64,000 nucleotides of DNA, taken from Aliidongia dinghuensis (lineage in GTDB: Bacteria > Pseudomonadota > Alphaproteobacteria > ATCC43930 > CGMCC-115725). Where the stretch lies: assembly GCF_014643535.1 (NCBI RefSeq), contig NZ_BMJQ01000003.1:248001-312000 (forward strand), given 5' to 3'. Numbering within the stretch: position 1 is the first letter of the stretch; each line of letters starts with the position of its first letter. The translations under genes and the position numbers were made by a program. The notes under the pieces are model-generated. The model ran no database searches and was not told the DNA's origin. It saw nothing but the letters and a program-made list of their open reading frames with translations. Below, in pieces: positions 18,044-26,913 of the stretch.

Positions 18044-18058
18044 GGCTACGCTCCTTCC

Positions 18059-18150
18059 CCGTCATTCCCGCGCACGCGGGAATCCAGGGTTGCCGCAATG
18101 GCTGGCAGCCCGTCGCTTGCCCTGGATCCCCGCCTGCGCGGGGATGACGG
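18059..18150. repeat. Composite palindromic repeat, copy B (inverted orientation)
   Basis: CCGTCATTCCCGCGCACGCGGGAAT to GGGGATGACGG. Its core is the reverse complement of the core in copies A and C, and it lacks the inner GGCGGAAAC hairpin. It sits between the dppB- and dppC-type genes. Confidence 0.8.
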
Positions 18151-18176
18151 ATAGAAGAGGTACAAGCAGAGAGTCA

Positions 18177-19118
18177 TCAGTACCGCACCCGCGGGTCGAC
18201 GACGGCGTAGAGCAGGTCGACCGCCAAGTTGATGAGCACATAGAGGCCCGAGATGATGAGCAGCGCGCCCTGGATCACCGGGTAGTCGCGCCGGAGCACG
18301 GCCGAGACGATCAGGTTGCCGACACCGGGCAGGCCGAACACGGTCTCGGTCACGATGGCGCCGCCGATCAGCGTCGCGATGGTAAGGCCGATCACGGTCA
18401 GCACCGGGATGAGCGCGTTGCGGAACGCGTGCTTGACGATGACGGCGCCGGGCCCAAGCCCTTTGGCCTTGGCCGTGCGCACATAATCTTCGTGCAGCAC
18501 GTCGAGCATGCTGGTTCGGGTGAAGCGGATGATGAGCGCCGAATTGGGCAGGCCCAGTGCCACCGCCGGCAGCACCAGGTGATGGAGGCGCGCACCGAGG
18601 GCGGCCCCTGGATCGCCGTAGCCCGCGACCGGGAACCAGCCGAGCCGGACCGCGAAATATTCGATCAGCGTCAGGCCGACCCAGAAACTCGGCAGGCTCG
18701 CGGCCAGCATGGAGACCGCCGTCACCGCCTGGTCGAGCAGGGTGCCACGCCGGACCGCGGCCAGCACGCCGACCGGCACGCCGATCAGGACCGCGATCAT
18801 GACCGACATGCCGGTGAGCCAGCTGGTAAGCTCCGCCCGGTCCAAGAGCGCGTCGATCACCGGGCGGTTGAGGAAGATCGAGTTGCCGAGGTCGAACGAC
18901 AGGATGTCGCGCAGGTAGAGCACGAACTGCACCGGCAGCGGCCGGTCGAGCCCGAGCTGGGCCCGGAGTGCCGCCACATCGGCCGGCGTCGCGTTCGAGC
19001 CCAGCATGACCGCCGCCGGATCGCCCGGCACGACGCGCGCGATGACGAACACGATCGCGGCCACCATCAGCATGACGACAGCCATGCCGGCGAAGCGGCG
19101 GGAGAGATAGGCGGTCAT
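18177..19118 (-). CDS. Dipeptide ABC transporter permease (DppB type)
   Basis: Inner-membrane permease of 313 residues. First helix FAGMAVVMLMVAAIVFVIARVVPGDPA is followed by the family motif LGLDRPLPVQFVLYL, with further helices and the EAA loop VRTAKAKGLGPGAVIVKHAF. Length and motif order are normal. It is flanked on both sides by copies B and C of a palindromic repeat, which is unusual within an ABC operon. Confidence 0.95.
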   Translation of the reverse strand: MTAYLSRRFAGMAVVMLMVAAIVFVIARVVPGDPAAVMLGSNATPADVAALRAQLGLDRPLPVQFVLYLRDILSFDLGNSIFLNRPVIDALLDRAELTSWLTGMSVMIAVLIGVPVGVLAAVRRGTLLDQAVTAVSMLAASLPSFWVGLTLIEYFAVRLGWFPVAGYGDPGAALGARLHHLVLPAVALGLPNSALIIRFTRTSMLDVLHEDYVRTAKAKGLGPGAVIVKHAFRNALIPVLTVIGLTIATLIGGAIVTETVFGLPGVGNLIVSAVLRRDYPVIQGALLIISGLYVLINLAVDLLYAVVDPRVRY

Positions 19119-19154
19119 GGCAAACTGCCCTGCGCCTCTCCGCCCCGCCCTATC

Positions 19155-19267
19155 CCGTCATCCCCCGGGCGGAAACCAGAGTTTCCGCCTAGGCGGGGAT
19201 TCAGGGCAAGCGACGGACTGCCAGCCATTGCGGCAACCCTGGATTCCCGCCTGCGCGGGAATGACGG
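19155..19267. repeat. Composite palindromic repeat, copy C
   Basis: Nearly identical to copy A, including the inner GGCGGAAAC...GTTTCCGCC hairpin, and in the same orientation. It lies between the binding-protein gene and dppB, where a strong hairpin could stop or stabilise the upstream message. Confidence 0.8.
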
Positions 19268-19292
19268 GAAAGCTAAGCCGGCCATCCCGTGA

Positions 19293-20843
19293 TCACCCGC
19301 CGACCTTGACGTTCCAGAAGAACGGCCAGGGCACGGGCGTGTAGCCGGTGAGCTTCTTCGAGCGGGCGGCGAGATTATAGAACTCGCCGATCTTGACCGC
19401 CGGGACCTGGGAATAGAACAGGCCCTGGATCGCCTTCCAGTCGGAGACGCGCTTCGCCGGATCCGTGTCGGTGTTGAACGCGTCGAGTGCCGCCTTCTTC
19501 TCCGGCGTGTCCCACCAGCCCGGATAGGCCGGGTTCATGATGGTGATGAGCGTCGGCTCCGGCACGAAGGTGTGATAGGTGAAGAACGCGTCCCAGGCGC
19601 CCGGATCGCTGCGCTTCGAGAGCAGCGTCGCCCAGTCGAGCACCTGCAGGTCGACCGTGAAGCCCGCCTCCTGCAGGTTCTGCTGGGCGACCAGGCTCAT
19701 CTTATAGAGGAAGTCGTACTGCGGCGAGGTCAGGATCTTGATCGGCTCACCCTTGTAGCCGGCCTGTTTCAGGAGCGCCGCCGCCTTCTTGGCATCGTGC
19801 TGGTTGTAGCCCTTGACGCTCGCCTCGTCGTAGAACGGCGTGCCCTTCGGATAGATCGAGCCCTCGACCTCGAAGAACGCCGGGTCGCCGAAGGCGGCCA
19901 AGAGCATGTCCTCGGGGGTGAGCGCCGCCTGGGCCGCCTGGCGTACCAGCGGATTGGCCATGGGTCCGGTCTTCTGGTTGAAGATCACGAGCGCCCAGCC
20001 GAACGGCTTCACCATGATCGGCTCGACGCCGGCGGCACCCTTGAGCTTGGGCGCAAGTTCGGTCGGCAACGAATCGGCGAACTGGTACTGGCCGGCAAGC
20101 ATGCCGTCGACGCGGGTCGTGGCATTGGGCACCGGCACGAAGCGCAGTTCCTCGATCTCGGCCTTGCGCGCCCCGGCATAGCCGCTCGCCGCTCCCGGCG
20201 GCGACTGATAACCGTCGAACCGGGCCATGCGGATATACTGGTCGGGCTTCTGCTCGACGATCTTGTAGGGGCCGGTGCCGACGTAGGTCTTGAGCGTGTC
20301 GGTCGTCTCCGCCAACGCCTTCGGCATGATCGCGGCGGCGCCGTTGTTCATGGCGAGGAGCGCCAGGAGCGGCGCGAACGGCTGCTTCAGCTTGATCGTG
20401 ACCGTCTTCGCATCCTTGGCCGCGACCGCATCCACCGCCGGGGCCGCGAGCTTGCCGCGCGGGCTCGCCTTCAGCCAGCGGTTGAGCGAGGTCACCACGT
20501 CGTCCGCCGTCATGGTGCTGCCGTCGTGGAACTTGACACCTTCCCGGAGCGGGATGGTGTAGAATTTACCGCCGTCCGAGATCTGCGGCAGGGCCGAGGC
20601 CAAGAGGGGTGCCGCCTCCCACTTGCCGTCGAAGGCGTAGAGCGTTTCGAACACATGCTGCGTGATGATGCTGACCAGATCGGAGGTCACCGTCACCGGA
20701 TCGAGCGGACCGGGTTCGCCGATGGTCGCGATGTCGATGGCGGATTTGGTCTGGGCCTGGGCGGGCGCTTGACCCAGCACCTGCCCCAGCAGCAGCGCGC
20801 CGCCCACGGCGAGCGCGGTGAAGCCTGATTTGAATGAGAGCAT
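19293..20843 (-). CDS. Peptide ABC transporter periplasmic binding protein (DppA type, SBP_bac_5)
   Basis: Family 5 solute-binding protein of 516 residues. A signal peptide starts at MLSFKSGFTALAVGGALLLG and ends near AQAQ. The mature part has DPVTVTSDLVSIITQHVFET, FKDGS-like VKFHDGSTMTADDV, and the usual two-lobe layout. ATG 20843 is fixed by GGAGGGG a few nt upstream; the longer frame extends into the divergent regulator. As first gene of the operon it faces the IclR gene across an operator-like region. The substrate is probably a peptide or N-acyl-D-amino acid, judged from the enzymes encoded downstream. Confidence 0.93.
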   Translation of the reverse strand: MLSFKSGFTALAVGGALLLGQVLGQAPAQAQTKSAIDIATIGEPGPLDPVTVTSDLVSIITQHVFETLYAFDGKWEAAPLLASALPQISDGGKFYTIPLREGVKFHDGSTMTADDVVTSLNRWLKASPRGKLAAPAVDAVAAKDAKTVTIKLKQPFAPLLALLAMNNGAAAIMPKALAETTDTLKTYVGTGPYKIVEQKPDQYIRMARFDGYQSPPGAASGYAGARKAEIEELRFVPVPNATTRVDGMLAGQYQFADSLPTELAPKLKGAAGVEPIMVKPFGWALVIFNQKTGPMANPLVRQAAQAALTPEDMLLAAFGDPAFFEVEGSIYPKGTPFYDEASVKGYNQHDAKKAAALLKQAGYKGEPIKILTSPQYDFLYKMSLVAQQNLQEAGFTVDLQVLDWATLLSKRSDPGAWDAFFTYHTFVPEPTLITIMNPAYPGWWDTPEKKAALDAFNTDTDPAKRVSDWKAIQGLFYSQVPAVKIGEFYNLAARSKKLTGYTPVPWPFFWNVKVGG

Positions 20844-20889
20844 CGATCCCCTCCGTCGCGCGGCTTCGTGCCGCCGCCTCCACTTGTTT

Positions 20890-20905
20890 GTCCGAAATAT
20901 CGGAC
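20890..20905. promoter_or_regulatory. Candidate IclR operator in divergent promoter
   Basis: GTCCGA-AATA-TCGGAC is a perfect inverted repeat. A second dyad embraces it: TTTGTCC at the left and GGACAAA about 30 bp to the right. It lies between the dppA-type gene (start 20843) and the IclR gene (start 21022). Confidence 0.6.
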
Positions 20906-21021
20906 TTAGTTCTTGTATACTGGACAAAGAGACCGTAGTCTCTTCGTCGGCCCCTTGCAACGAATTTGACAGGGGGCCGGTCCGATCTGTTACTGGAGCA
21001 GATGAGGCAGGAGAGATGACG

Positions 21022-21876
21022 ATGGCGCCGGACGGACGGCTGAAGACGATCGACGGGGAACAAGCAGCCGGGGAACAAGCAGCCGGGGAACAAGCAGCCG
21101 GCGAACAGGCAGACGGCGCGGCACCCGGCTCGACCCGTGCGCGCGGCATCGATCGGGCGATCGAGCTGCTCGAATGCCTGCATGCCGCCCGCGGCCCGCT
21201 CAAGATCGGCGAGCTTGCGCGCCGCATCAAGGCGCCGCGCTCAACCGCCTACGAGCTCGTCAACCGCTTCATCGAAGCTGGCATCCTCGAAAGCTACGAC
21301 GAGGAGGGCCGCGTGTTCTTCGGCCGCACCGTGCATTTCTGGGCGGCGGACTACTTGAGCGTCAACGACCTGACCAAGCGCGCCTGGGAAGAAGTGCAGC
21401 GCCTGGCCGAGCTCTCGGGCGAGACGACGCAGTTCTGCACGCTGCAGGGCAACAAGTACACGGTCGTCCACATGCGGAGCGGTACCAAGATGTTCCGCAT
21501 CAGCTCCGACATCGGCATCGAGGTGCCGATTCCGTGGACCGCGTCGGGCCGGCTGCTCCTCGGCCATCTCGACAAGGAAGCGCTCCGGCGGTTCCTACCG
21601 CCCGAGGACCTGACGCTGCCGAACGGCCGGCAGCTCGATTTCGACGCGTTCCATCATGAGATCGAGCAGGCCGGCGCCGACGGCTTCTGCATCACGACCG
21701 GGCTCGTCGACAGCTTCACCCAATGCATGGCCGCACCGGTCAAGGACCCGAATGGGCAGACGATCGCGACCATCTGCTTCGTCGCAACCGCGGACAAGGG
21801 CGACGAGGAGCGCCGGCGCCTGCTCGACCTCCTGATCCAGAGCGGCCGTTCGCTCTCGGCGCCGCAGCGACGCTGA
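21022..21876 (+). CDS. IclR family transcriptional regulator
   Basis: Regulator of 284 residues. A helix-turn-helix follows residue 36 (IDRAIELLECLHAARGPLKI, LARRIKAPRSTAYELVNRF), then an IclR effector domain (VHMRSGTKMFRISSDIG, IPWTASGRLLLGHL, and C-terminal TICFVATADKGDEERRRLLD). ATG 21022 has AGGAG eight nt upstream; ATG 21016 would add two residues. The N-terminal tail has four GEQAA-type repeats, an unusual extension made by 15-bp tandem DNA repeats. It diverges from the D-amino-acid/peptide operon and is its likely local regulator. Confidence 0.92.
   Translation: MAPDGRLKTIDGEQAAGEQAAGEQAAGEQADGAAPGSTRARGIDRAIELLECLHAARGPLKIGELARRIKAPRSTAYELVNRFIEAGILESYDEEGRVFFGRTVHFWAADYLSVNDLTKRAWEEVQRLAELSGETTQFCTLQGNKYTVVHMRSGTKMFRISSDIGIEVPIPWTASGRLLLGHLDKEALRRFLPPEDLTLPNGRQLDFDAFHHEIEQAGADGFCITTGLVDSFTQCMAAPVKDPNGQTIATICFVATADKGDEERRRLLDLLIQSGRSLSAPQRR
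21056..21115 (+). repeat. Four 15-bp tandem repeats in the IclR gene
   Basis: Three identical GGGAACAAGCAGCCG units and a fourth with three changes encode GEQAA repeats at about residues 12-31. Because the unit is a multiple of three, copy-number change would lengthen or shorten the tail without a frameshift. Confidence 0.9.
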
Positions 21877-22095
21877 CTTGCCGGCCGGCGGATTCGAGTT
21901 GAAATCCATCCGGCCGCTCTCATATTACGTGAAGTCCCGCTTTTAGAGCGAGCCCCGCGCGGCGCCAGACACCCCTTCCCCGATATCGAGCCTCAAGAAG
22001 CCACGGCCCTTGCCTTCGATGGCGCCGACCGCGCGCCCGTGGCCGGCTCGCCATATCATGGTAGTCAGCAAGAGGTCCGATTCTTCGGTGACATC

Positions 22096-23310
22096 ATGCA
22101 GACCCCGACACCCCTCCCCCTCGCCAGGCTGGTCATCACCATTGTCTTGGTATCGATCTGGGGCTGGTTCTCCTTCTCCCTCGACACCGCCGCCACGCTC
22201 GAGACCGGCAAGCTCGCCGTCAGCCAGTTCGCCAATACCGACAGCGGCTTCGTCTCCACGACGGCCGGCTTCCGGCTGTTCTCGTGGCTGGGCGGGCTTG
22301 CGAGCCTGACGCTCGTCGTCCTGCTGCTGTGGATTTGGCGGGAGCCGCTTGGCCGGCTGATCGCGCAAGGCCGAGACGTGCGGAAGTTCATCCTCGTCCC
22401 GGCCCTGCTGCTCTGGTCGGGCCATGCGTTCGCCTACTACGACAAGAACGACTACACCGAGGCCTATTTCATCCTACCGAACCAGTCAGCATTCTACATT
22501 CCGGATGTCGGCGACAACCGGGACAGCCAGGGCAAGTTCGGCTCGGCCGACTATCTCAACGCGAACAAGGTCGCGGCAAAGCGCTTCAACATTCCGCACC
22601 AGAAACTGAGCGGCTCCGGTGCCTGGTCCGACTATTACGTGCCGGCCGGCCGGCTGATCATCGTCGACCGGACGCCGTACAATCGCGAATGGGTTGCCGC
22701 CAAAGACCGCGGCACCTCCGCGCGCAACGAATCCATCCCGTGCCAGAGTGCCGAGGGCTTGAATGTCACGGTCGAGATCGCGATCGCCGCGTCGGTGACA
22801 GAGGAGAATGCGGCCAAGTACCTCTATTACTTCGGCGTCAAGCCGCCGGTCGGCGACATGTCCCGGCCCGAGGTCATCTTCAGCTCGGTCTATTTCGGCC
22901 GCAGCCTGGCCGAGACCATGGACAGCGTCGGCCGCGGCAAGGTGCAGTCGATCGTGTGCCAGCAGATTTCGGCGCGCGGGCTCGACAAGGTCAACCAGGA
23001 TGCTGGCGCCATCATCAAGGCGGTCGAAACCGAGGCCAGCGGCTTCTTCTCCGCCCGCGGCATCACGATCGACTATATCGGCTGGGCCGGCACCTTCACC
23101 TTCGACCACGACGTGCAGGCGGCGATCAACGACCGCTACACCGCCGAGAAGATCGCGCCGGTGCTGGCGACGCTCCAGACCAAGGCGGTGCTGGATGCGA
23201 CCGGGCGCTGGGACGGCAAGCTGCCGACGACGGTCTCTGGCCTCTGGCTGATGCCTTCGGACCTGTGGAATTCGTTCCTCACCTGGATCGGCACGCCCGC
23301 GAAGAAATAG
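22096..23310 (+). CDS. Membrane-anchored SPFH/band 7-domain protein
   Basis: 404-residue membrane protein. Hydrophobic segments lie at about residues 10-28 (RLVITIVLVSIWGWF), 58-76 (LASLTLVVLLLWIW) and 92-107 (FILVPALLLWSGHAFA), followed by a long extracytoplasmic or cytoplasmic part with an SPFH-like core (IIVDRTPYNREW, VTVEIAIAASVTEENAAKYL, VQSIVCQQISARGLDKV, FFSARGITIDYIGWAGTFTF). The typical second-half coiled coil is replaced by a short tail ending in GTPAKK. ATG 22096 is chosen as the point where the membrane segment begins, but no strong ribosome site is visible; a GTG at 22039 is also open. No NfeD partner is adjacent. Function is unknown beyond membrane scaffolding seen in the family. 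Confidence 0.7.
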   Translation: MQTPTPLPLARLVITIVLVSIWGWFSFSLDTAATLETGKLAVSQFANTDSGFVSTTAGFRLFSWLGGLASLTLVVLLLWIWREPLGRLIAQGRDVRKFILVPALLLWSGHAFAYYDKNDYTEAYFILPNQSAFYIPDVGDNRDSQGKFGSADYLNANKVAAKRFNIPHQKLSGSGAWSDYYVPAGRLIIVDRTPYNREWVAAKDRGTSARNESIPCQSAEGLNVTVEIAIAASVTEENAAKYLYYFGVKPPVGDMSRPEVIFSSVYFGRSLAETMDSVGRGKVQSIVCQQISARGLDKVNQDAGAIIKAVETEASGFFSARGITIDYIGWAGTFTFDHDVQAAINDRYTAEKIAPVLATLQTKAVLDATGRWDGKLPTTVSGLWLMPSDLWNSFLTWIGTPAKK

Positions 23311-23490
23311 GGACCGCGTAACGGACGGGGCGGCGGCCGCCCCGTCCCCGCCCACCTTCCCGTCCCCGCCCACCTTTCGGTGGCGGGCAGCCGCCTTTAC
23401 ACCGCAGCGCTGTTGACGGCCGGCCCACCCCTCTGCTTCCCTCCTAACCTGTTGGCTCTCAACGCGATAGCTCAGAGGGATCCGTTCGTC

Positions 23491-25170
23491 ATGCCGCTTC
23501 GATTAGCACCCGTCCTCGGGCTTGCCACCTTGGGCTTGGCCGCCCTCCTCGCCCCGACTGCGCCGGCGCTCGCGGCTCACGACACGCTGACCATCGGCAT
23601 CGCGCAATTCCCGTCGAGCCTGCATCCGGACATCGATGCCGAGGTGGTGAAGAAATACGCCGACGCGTTTGCGATCCGGCAGGTGACTGCGTTCGATAAG
23701 GACTGGAAGAACGCCTGCCTGATCTGCGCCGAGCTGCCGACGATGGAGAACGGCCTCGCCAAGGTCGAGGACCTGGGCGGCGGCAAGCAGGGCATGGCGG
23801 TCACGATCAAGCTCAAGCCCGATCTCAAATGGTCGGACGGCGTGCCGGTGACGGCGAAGGACCTGGCCTTCACCTGGAAGGTCGGCAGCGATCCGAACTC
23901 GGGCTTCTCGAACGTCAATCCCTGGACGCGCGCGACCAAGGTCGACGTGGTGGACGACCACACGGCGGTCATCCACCTCGGCAGCGTCATGACGTCCTAC
24001 AACCAGTGGGACGAGATCCTGCCCGAGCATGTCGAGGGCCCGATCTATGCAAAGGCGACCGGCGCCGGCGACTATCTGAAGGCAACGCTCTACAACCGTG
24101 CGCCGACGACGGCCGGGCTCTATGACGGGCCCTACATGATCACCGACTACCAGTCGGGCGCGCAGATCGTGTTCGAGCCCAATCCCTACTGGGCCGGCCC
24201 CAAGCCCGGCTTCAAGCGCATCGTGCTGAAGCATATCGAGAACACGGCGGCGCTGCAGGCGAATCTCCTGTCCGGCGACGTCGACATGGTCGCGGGCGAG
24301 GGTATCGGCCTCACCATCGACCAGGTACTCGACCTGAAGAAGCAGCACCCGGACCAGTTCACCTATGTCTTCAAGCCTAGCCTGACCTACGAGCACATCG
24401 ACATCCAGAAGGACAACCCGGTCTTGAAGGATGTGCGCGTGCGTCAGGCGCTCGTCTACGCGCTCGATCGTAAAACCCTGACGGAAAAGCTGTTCCAGGG
24501 CCTGCAGCCGGTCGCCGCCACCTGGGTCAATCCGCTCAATCCAAATTACACCAAGGACACAGCGGAATATCCTTACAACCCGGCCAAGGCGAAGAGCCTG
24601 CTGAAGGACGCCGGCTGGACGCCCGGCCCGGACGGCATCTGCCGCAACGCCGCGGGCGACCGGCTCTCGTTCGAGCTCTCGACCACCGCCGGCAACCGGC
24701 TGCGCGAGCTGGTCGAGCAGGTGCTGCAGAGCCAGTGGAAGGCGTCCTGCGTTGAGATGACGATCAAGAACGAGCCGCCGCGCACGATCTTCGGCGAGAC
24801 GCTGAAGAAGCGGACTTATCCGGGCATGGTCATGTACGGCTGGTCGAGCAACGTCACCGAATCGCCGCGCCGCACGCTGGGATCCGACCAGATCCCGACC
24901 GAGCAGAACAACTACGGTGGCGCCAACTATATCGCCTTCTCGAACCCGGACATGGATGCGGCGATCGGCCGGATCGAAAGCGAGCTCGACCCGGCGAAGC
25001 AGAAGGCCGACTGGGCGATCGCCCAGAAGGTCTATGCCGACCAGATGCCGGTCGTGCCGCTGTTCTTCCGCGCCGAGCCGCATATCGTGCCGAAGTGGCT
25101 CAAGGGCTACGAGCCGACCGGCCACGGCGATTTCGCCGCCATGCGGTCGGAAAACTGGCATGCGGAGTAG
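23491..25170 (+). CDS. Peptide ABC transporter binding protein, SBP_bac_5, paralogue 1
   Basis: Periplasmic solute-binding protein of 559 residues. Signal peptide MPLRLAPVLGLATLGLAALL ends near ALA/AHD. The mature start DTLTIGIAQFPSSLHPDIDA is shared with the next gene. Family motifs include LKPDLKWSDGVPVTAKDLAF and VRQALVYALDRK. AGAGGGA lies 11 nt before ATG 23491. It is longer than classic DppA, with extra cysteine pairs (ACLICAEL). It heads the second peptide-import operon. Confidence 0.93.
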   Translation: MPLRLAPVLGLATLGLAALLAPTAPALAAHDTLTIGIAQFPSSLHPDIDAEVVKKYADAFAIRQVTAFDKDWKNACLICAELPTMENGLAKVEDLGGGKQGMAVTIKLKPDLKWSDGVPVTAKDLAFTWKVGSDPNSGFSNVNPWTRATKVDVVDDHTAVIHLGSVMTSYNQWDEILPEHVEGPIYAKATGAGDYLKATLYNRAPTTAGLYDGPYMITDYQSGAQIVFEPNPYWAGPKPGFKRIVLKHIENTAALQANLLSGDVDMVAGEGIGLTIDQVLDLKKQHPDQFTYVFKPSLTYEHIDIQKDNPVLKDVRVRQALVYALDRKTLTEKLFQGLQPVAATWVNPLNPNYTKDTAEYPYNPAKAKSLLKDAGWTPGPDGICRNAAGDRLSFELSTTAGNRLRELVEQVLQSQWKASCVEMTIKNEPPRTIFGETLKKRTYPGMVMYGWSSNVTESPRRTLGSDQIPTEQNNYGGANYIAFSNPDMDAAIGRIESELDPAKQKADWAIAQKVYADQMPVVPLFFRAEPHIVPKWLKGYEPTGHGDFAAMRSENWHAE

Positions 25171-25239
25171 CCTCGTCCTCCGCGCACCCTGTCCCGTGAA
25201 GGCCCGCCACGCGTCGGCGGGCTGCGGCGGCCGTCGGTC

Positions 25240-26913
25240 ATGCGGCGTCCCCTAGCCGCCTGCCTGATGGGCTCGGCCCTGCTGCTCGCGGCGCCCGCCG
25301 CCCGGGCGGGCGGGGACACGCTCACCATCGGCATCGCGCAATTCCCCTCGAGCCTGCATCCGGACATCGATGCCGAGACGGTCAAGTCCTATACCGACGG
25401 CTTTGCGATCCGGCAGATAACCGCGTTCGACAAGGACTGGAAGAATTCCTGCCTGCTGTGCGCCGTGCTGCCGACGATCGAGAACGGCCTTGCCCGGATC
25501 GAGAACCTGCCCGACGGCCGGAAAGGCATGGCGGTCACGATCAAGCTCAAGCCCGATCTCAAATGGTCCGACGGCGTGCCGGTGACGGCTGAGGACATCG
25601 CCTTCACCTGGAAGGTCGGCCGGGACCCGAGCTCCGGCTTCTCGAACGTCAATTCCTGGACGCGCGCCGTCGCGGTCGACGTGGTCGACGACCACACCGC
25701 GGTCGTCCATCTGGGCAGCGTCACGACCTCCTACAACCAGTGGGACCAGATCCTGCCGGAACATGTCGAGGGGCCGGTCTACGCCAACGCGACCGGCGCC
25801 GGCGACTATCTGAAAGCGACGCTCTACAACCGCGCGCCGACCACGCCCGGCCTCTATGACGGGCCGTACAAGATCGTGCAGTACCAGTCCGGCGAGCAGA
25901 TCGTGCTCGAGGCGAACCCCTACTGGTCCGGCACCCGGCCCGGCTTCAAGCGCATCGTCCTGAAGCATATCGAGAACACGGCGGCACTGCAGGCGAGCGT
26001 GCTCGCGGGCGACGTCAGCATGGTGCCGGGCGAAGGTATCGGCCTCACCATCGACCAGGTGCTGGACCTGCGCCGGCGTCACTCGGACACGCTCAATTAC
26101 GTGTTCCGGCCGAGCCTCATCTACGAGCATATCGACATCCAGAAGGACAATCCGATCTTCAAGGATGTGCGGGTCCGGCAGGCGCTCGTCTATGCGCTCG
26201 ACCGCGCGGCCATGAACCAGAAGCTGTTCCAGGGCCAGCAGACGGTGGCGGCCACCTGGGTCAATCCACTCAATCCGAACTACACCAAGGACACGCCGCC
26301 TTATGCCCATGATCTGGCCAAGGCGAAGGGCCTCCTGGCCGAGGCCGGCTGGACGCCGGGGCCCGACGGCATCTGCCGCAACGCCGACGGCACGCGCCTG
26401 TCGTTCGAGCTGACCACGACGGCCGGCAACCGGCTGCGCGAGCTCGAGGAGCAGATGCTGCAGAGCCAGTGGAAGGCCGCCTGCGTCGAGGCGACGATCC
26501 GCAACGAGCCGCCGCGCACCTTCTTCGGCGAGACGATGAAGAAACGCACCTATTCCGGCATGGTGATCTACGGCTGGTCGAGCGCGGTCACCGAATCCCC
26601 GGGCATGACGCTCAGCAGCGGCCAGATCCCGACCGCGCACAACAATTACGGCGGCGCCAACTACGTCGCCTTCGCCAATCCAGCCATGGACTCAGTCATC
26701 CAATATCTGGAGAGCGAGCTCGACCCGGCGCGGCAGAAGGCCGCCTGGGCGACCGCCCAGCAGATCTACGCCGAGGAGGTGCCGGCCATCCCTCTGTTCT
26801 TCGCGTCCGAGGCCCATGTCGTGCCGAAGTGGCTGAAGGGCTACGAGCCGACCGGGCACCGCGATCTCTCGTGCATGTGGGCCGAGAACTGGCACGCGGA
26901 GGGGCGCCCGTGA
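25240..26913 (+). CDS. Peptide ABC transporter binding protein, SBP_bac_5, paralogue 2
   Basis: 557-residue binding protein, closely similar to the gene before it across its whole length (for example PSSLHPDIDAETVKSYTDGF, AFDKDWKNSCLLCAVLPT, TTSYNQWDQILPEHVEGPVY). The signal peptide is MRRPLAACLMGSALLLAAPAARA. The stop overlaps the GTG start of the DppD-type ATPase. The pair is a recent tandem duplication in one operon. Differences at the distal lobe (for instance RRHSDTLNYVFRPS against KKQHPDQFTYVFKPS) may give different ligand preference. Confidence 0.93.
   Translation: MRRPLAACLMGSALLLAAPAARAGGDTLTIGIAQFPSSLHPDIDAETVKSYTDGFAIRQITAFDKDWKNSCLLCAVLPTIENGLARIENLPDGRKGMAVTIKLKPDLKWSDGVPVTAEDIAFTWKVGRDPSSGFSNVNSWTRAVAVDVVDDHTAVVHLGSVTTSYNQWDQILPEHVEGPVYANATGAGDYLKATLYNRAPTTPGLYDGPYKIVQYQSGEQIVLEANPYWSGTRPGFKRIVLKHIENTAALQASVLAGDVSMVPGEGIGLTIDQVLDLRRRHSDTLNYVFRPSLIYEHIDIQKDNPIFKDVRVRQALVYALDRAAMNQKLFQGQQTVAATWVNPLNPNYTKDTPPYAHDLAKAKGLLAEAGWTPGPDGICRNADGTRLSFELTTTAGNRLRELEEQMLQSQWKAACVEATIRNEPPRTFFGETMKKRTYSGMVIYGWSSAVTESPGMTLSSGQIPTAHNNYGGANYVAFANPAMDSVIQYLESELDPARQKAAWATAQQIYAEEVPAIPLFFASEAHVVPKWLKGYEPTGHRDLSCMWAENWHAEGRP

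Noticed and set aside
15052..19267. CRISPR-like array
   Set aside because: Three copies only, irregular spacing of 1-3 kb with genes between, mixed orientation and palindromic composite structure; these are extragenic repeats.
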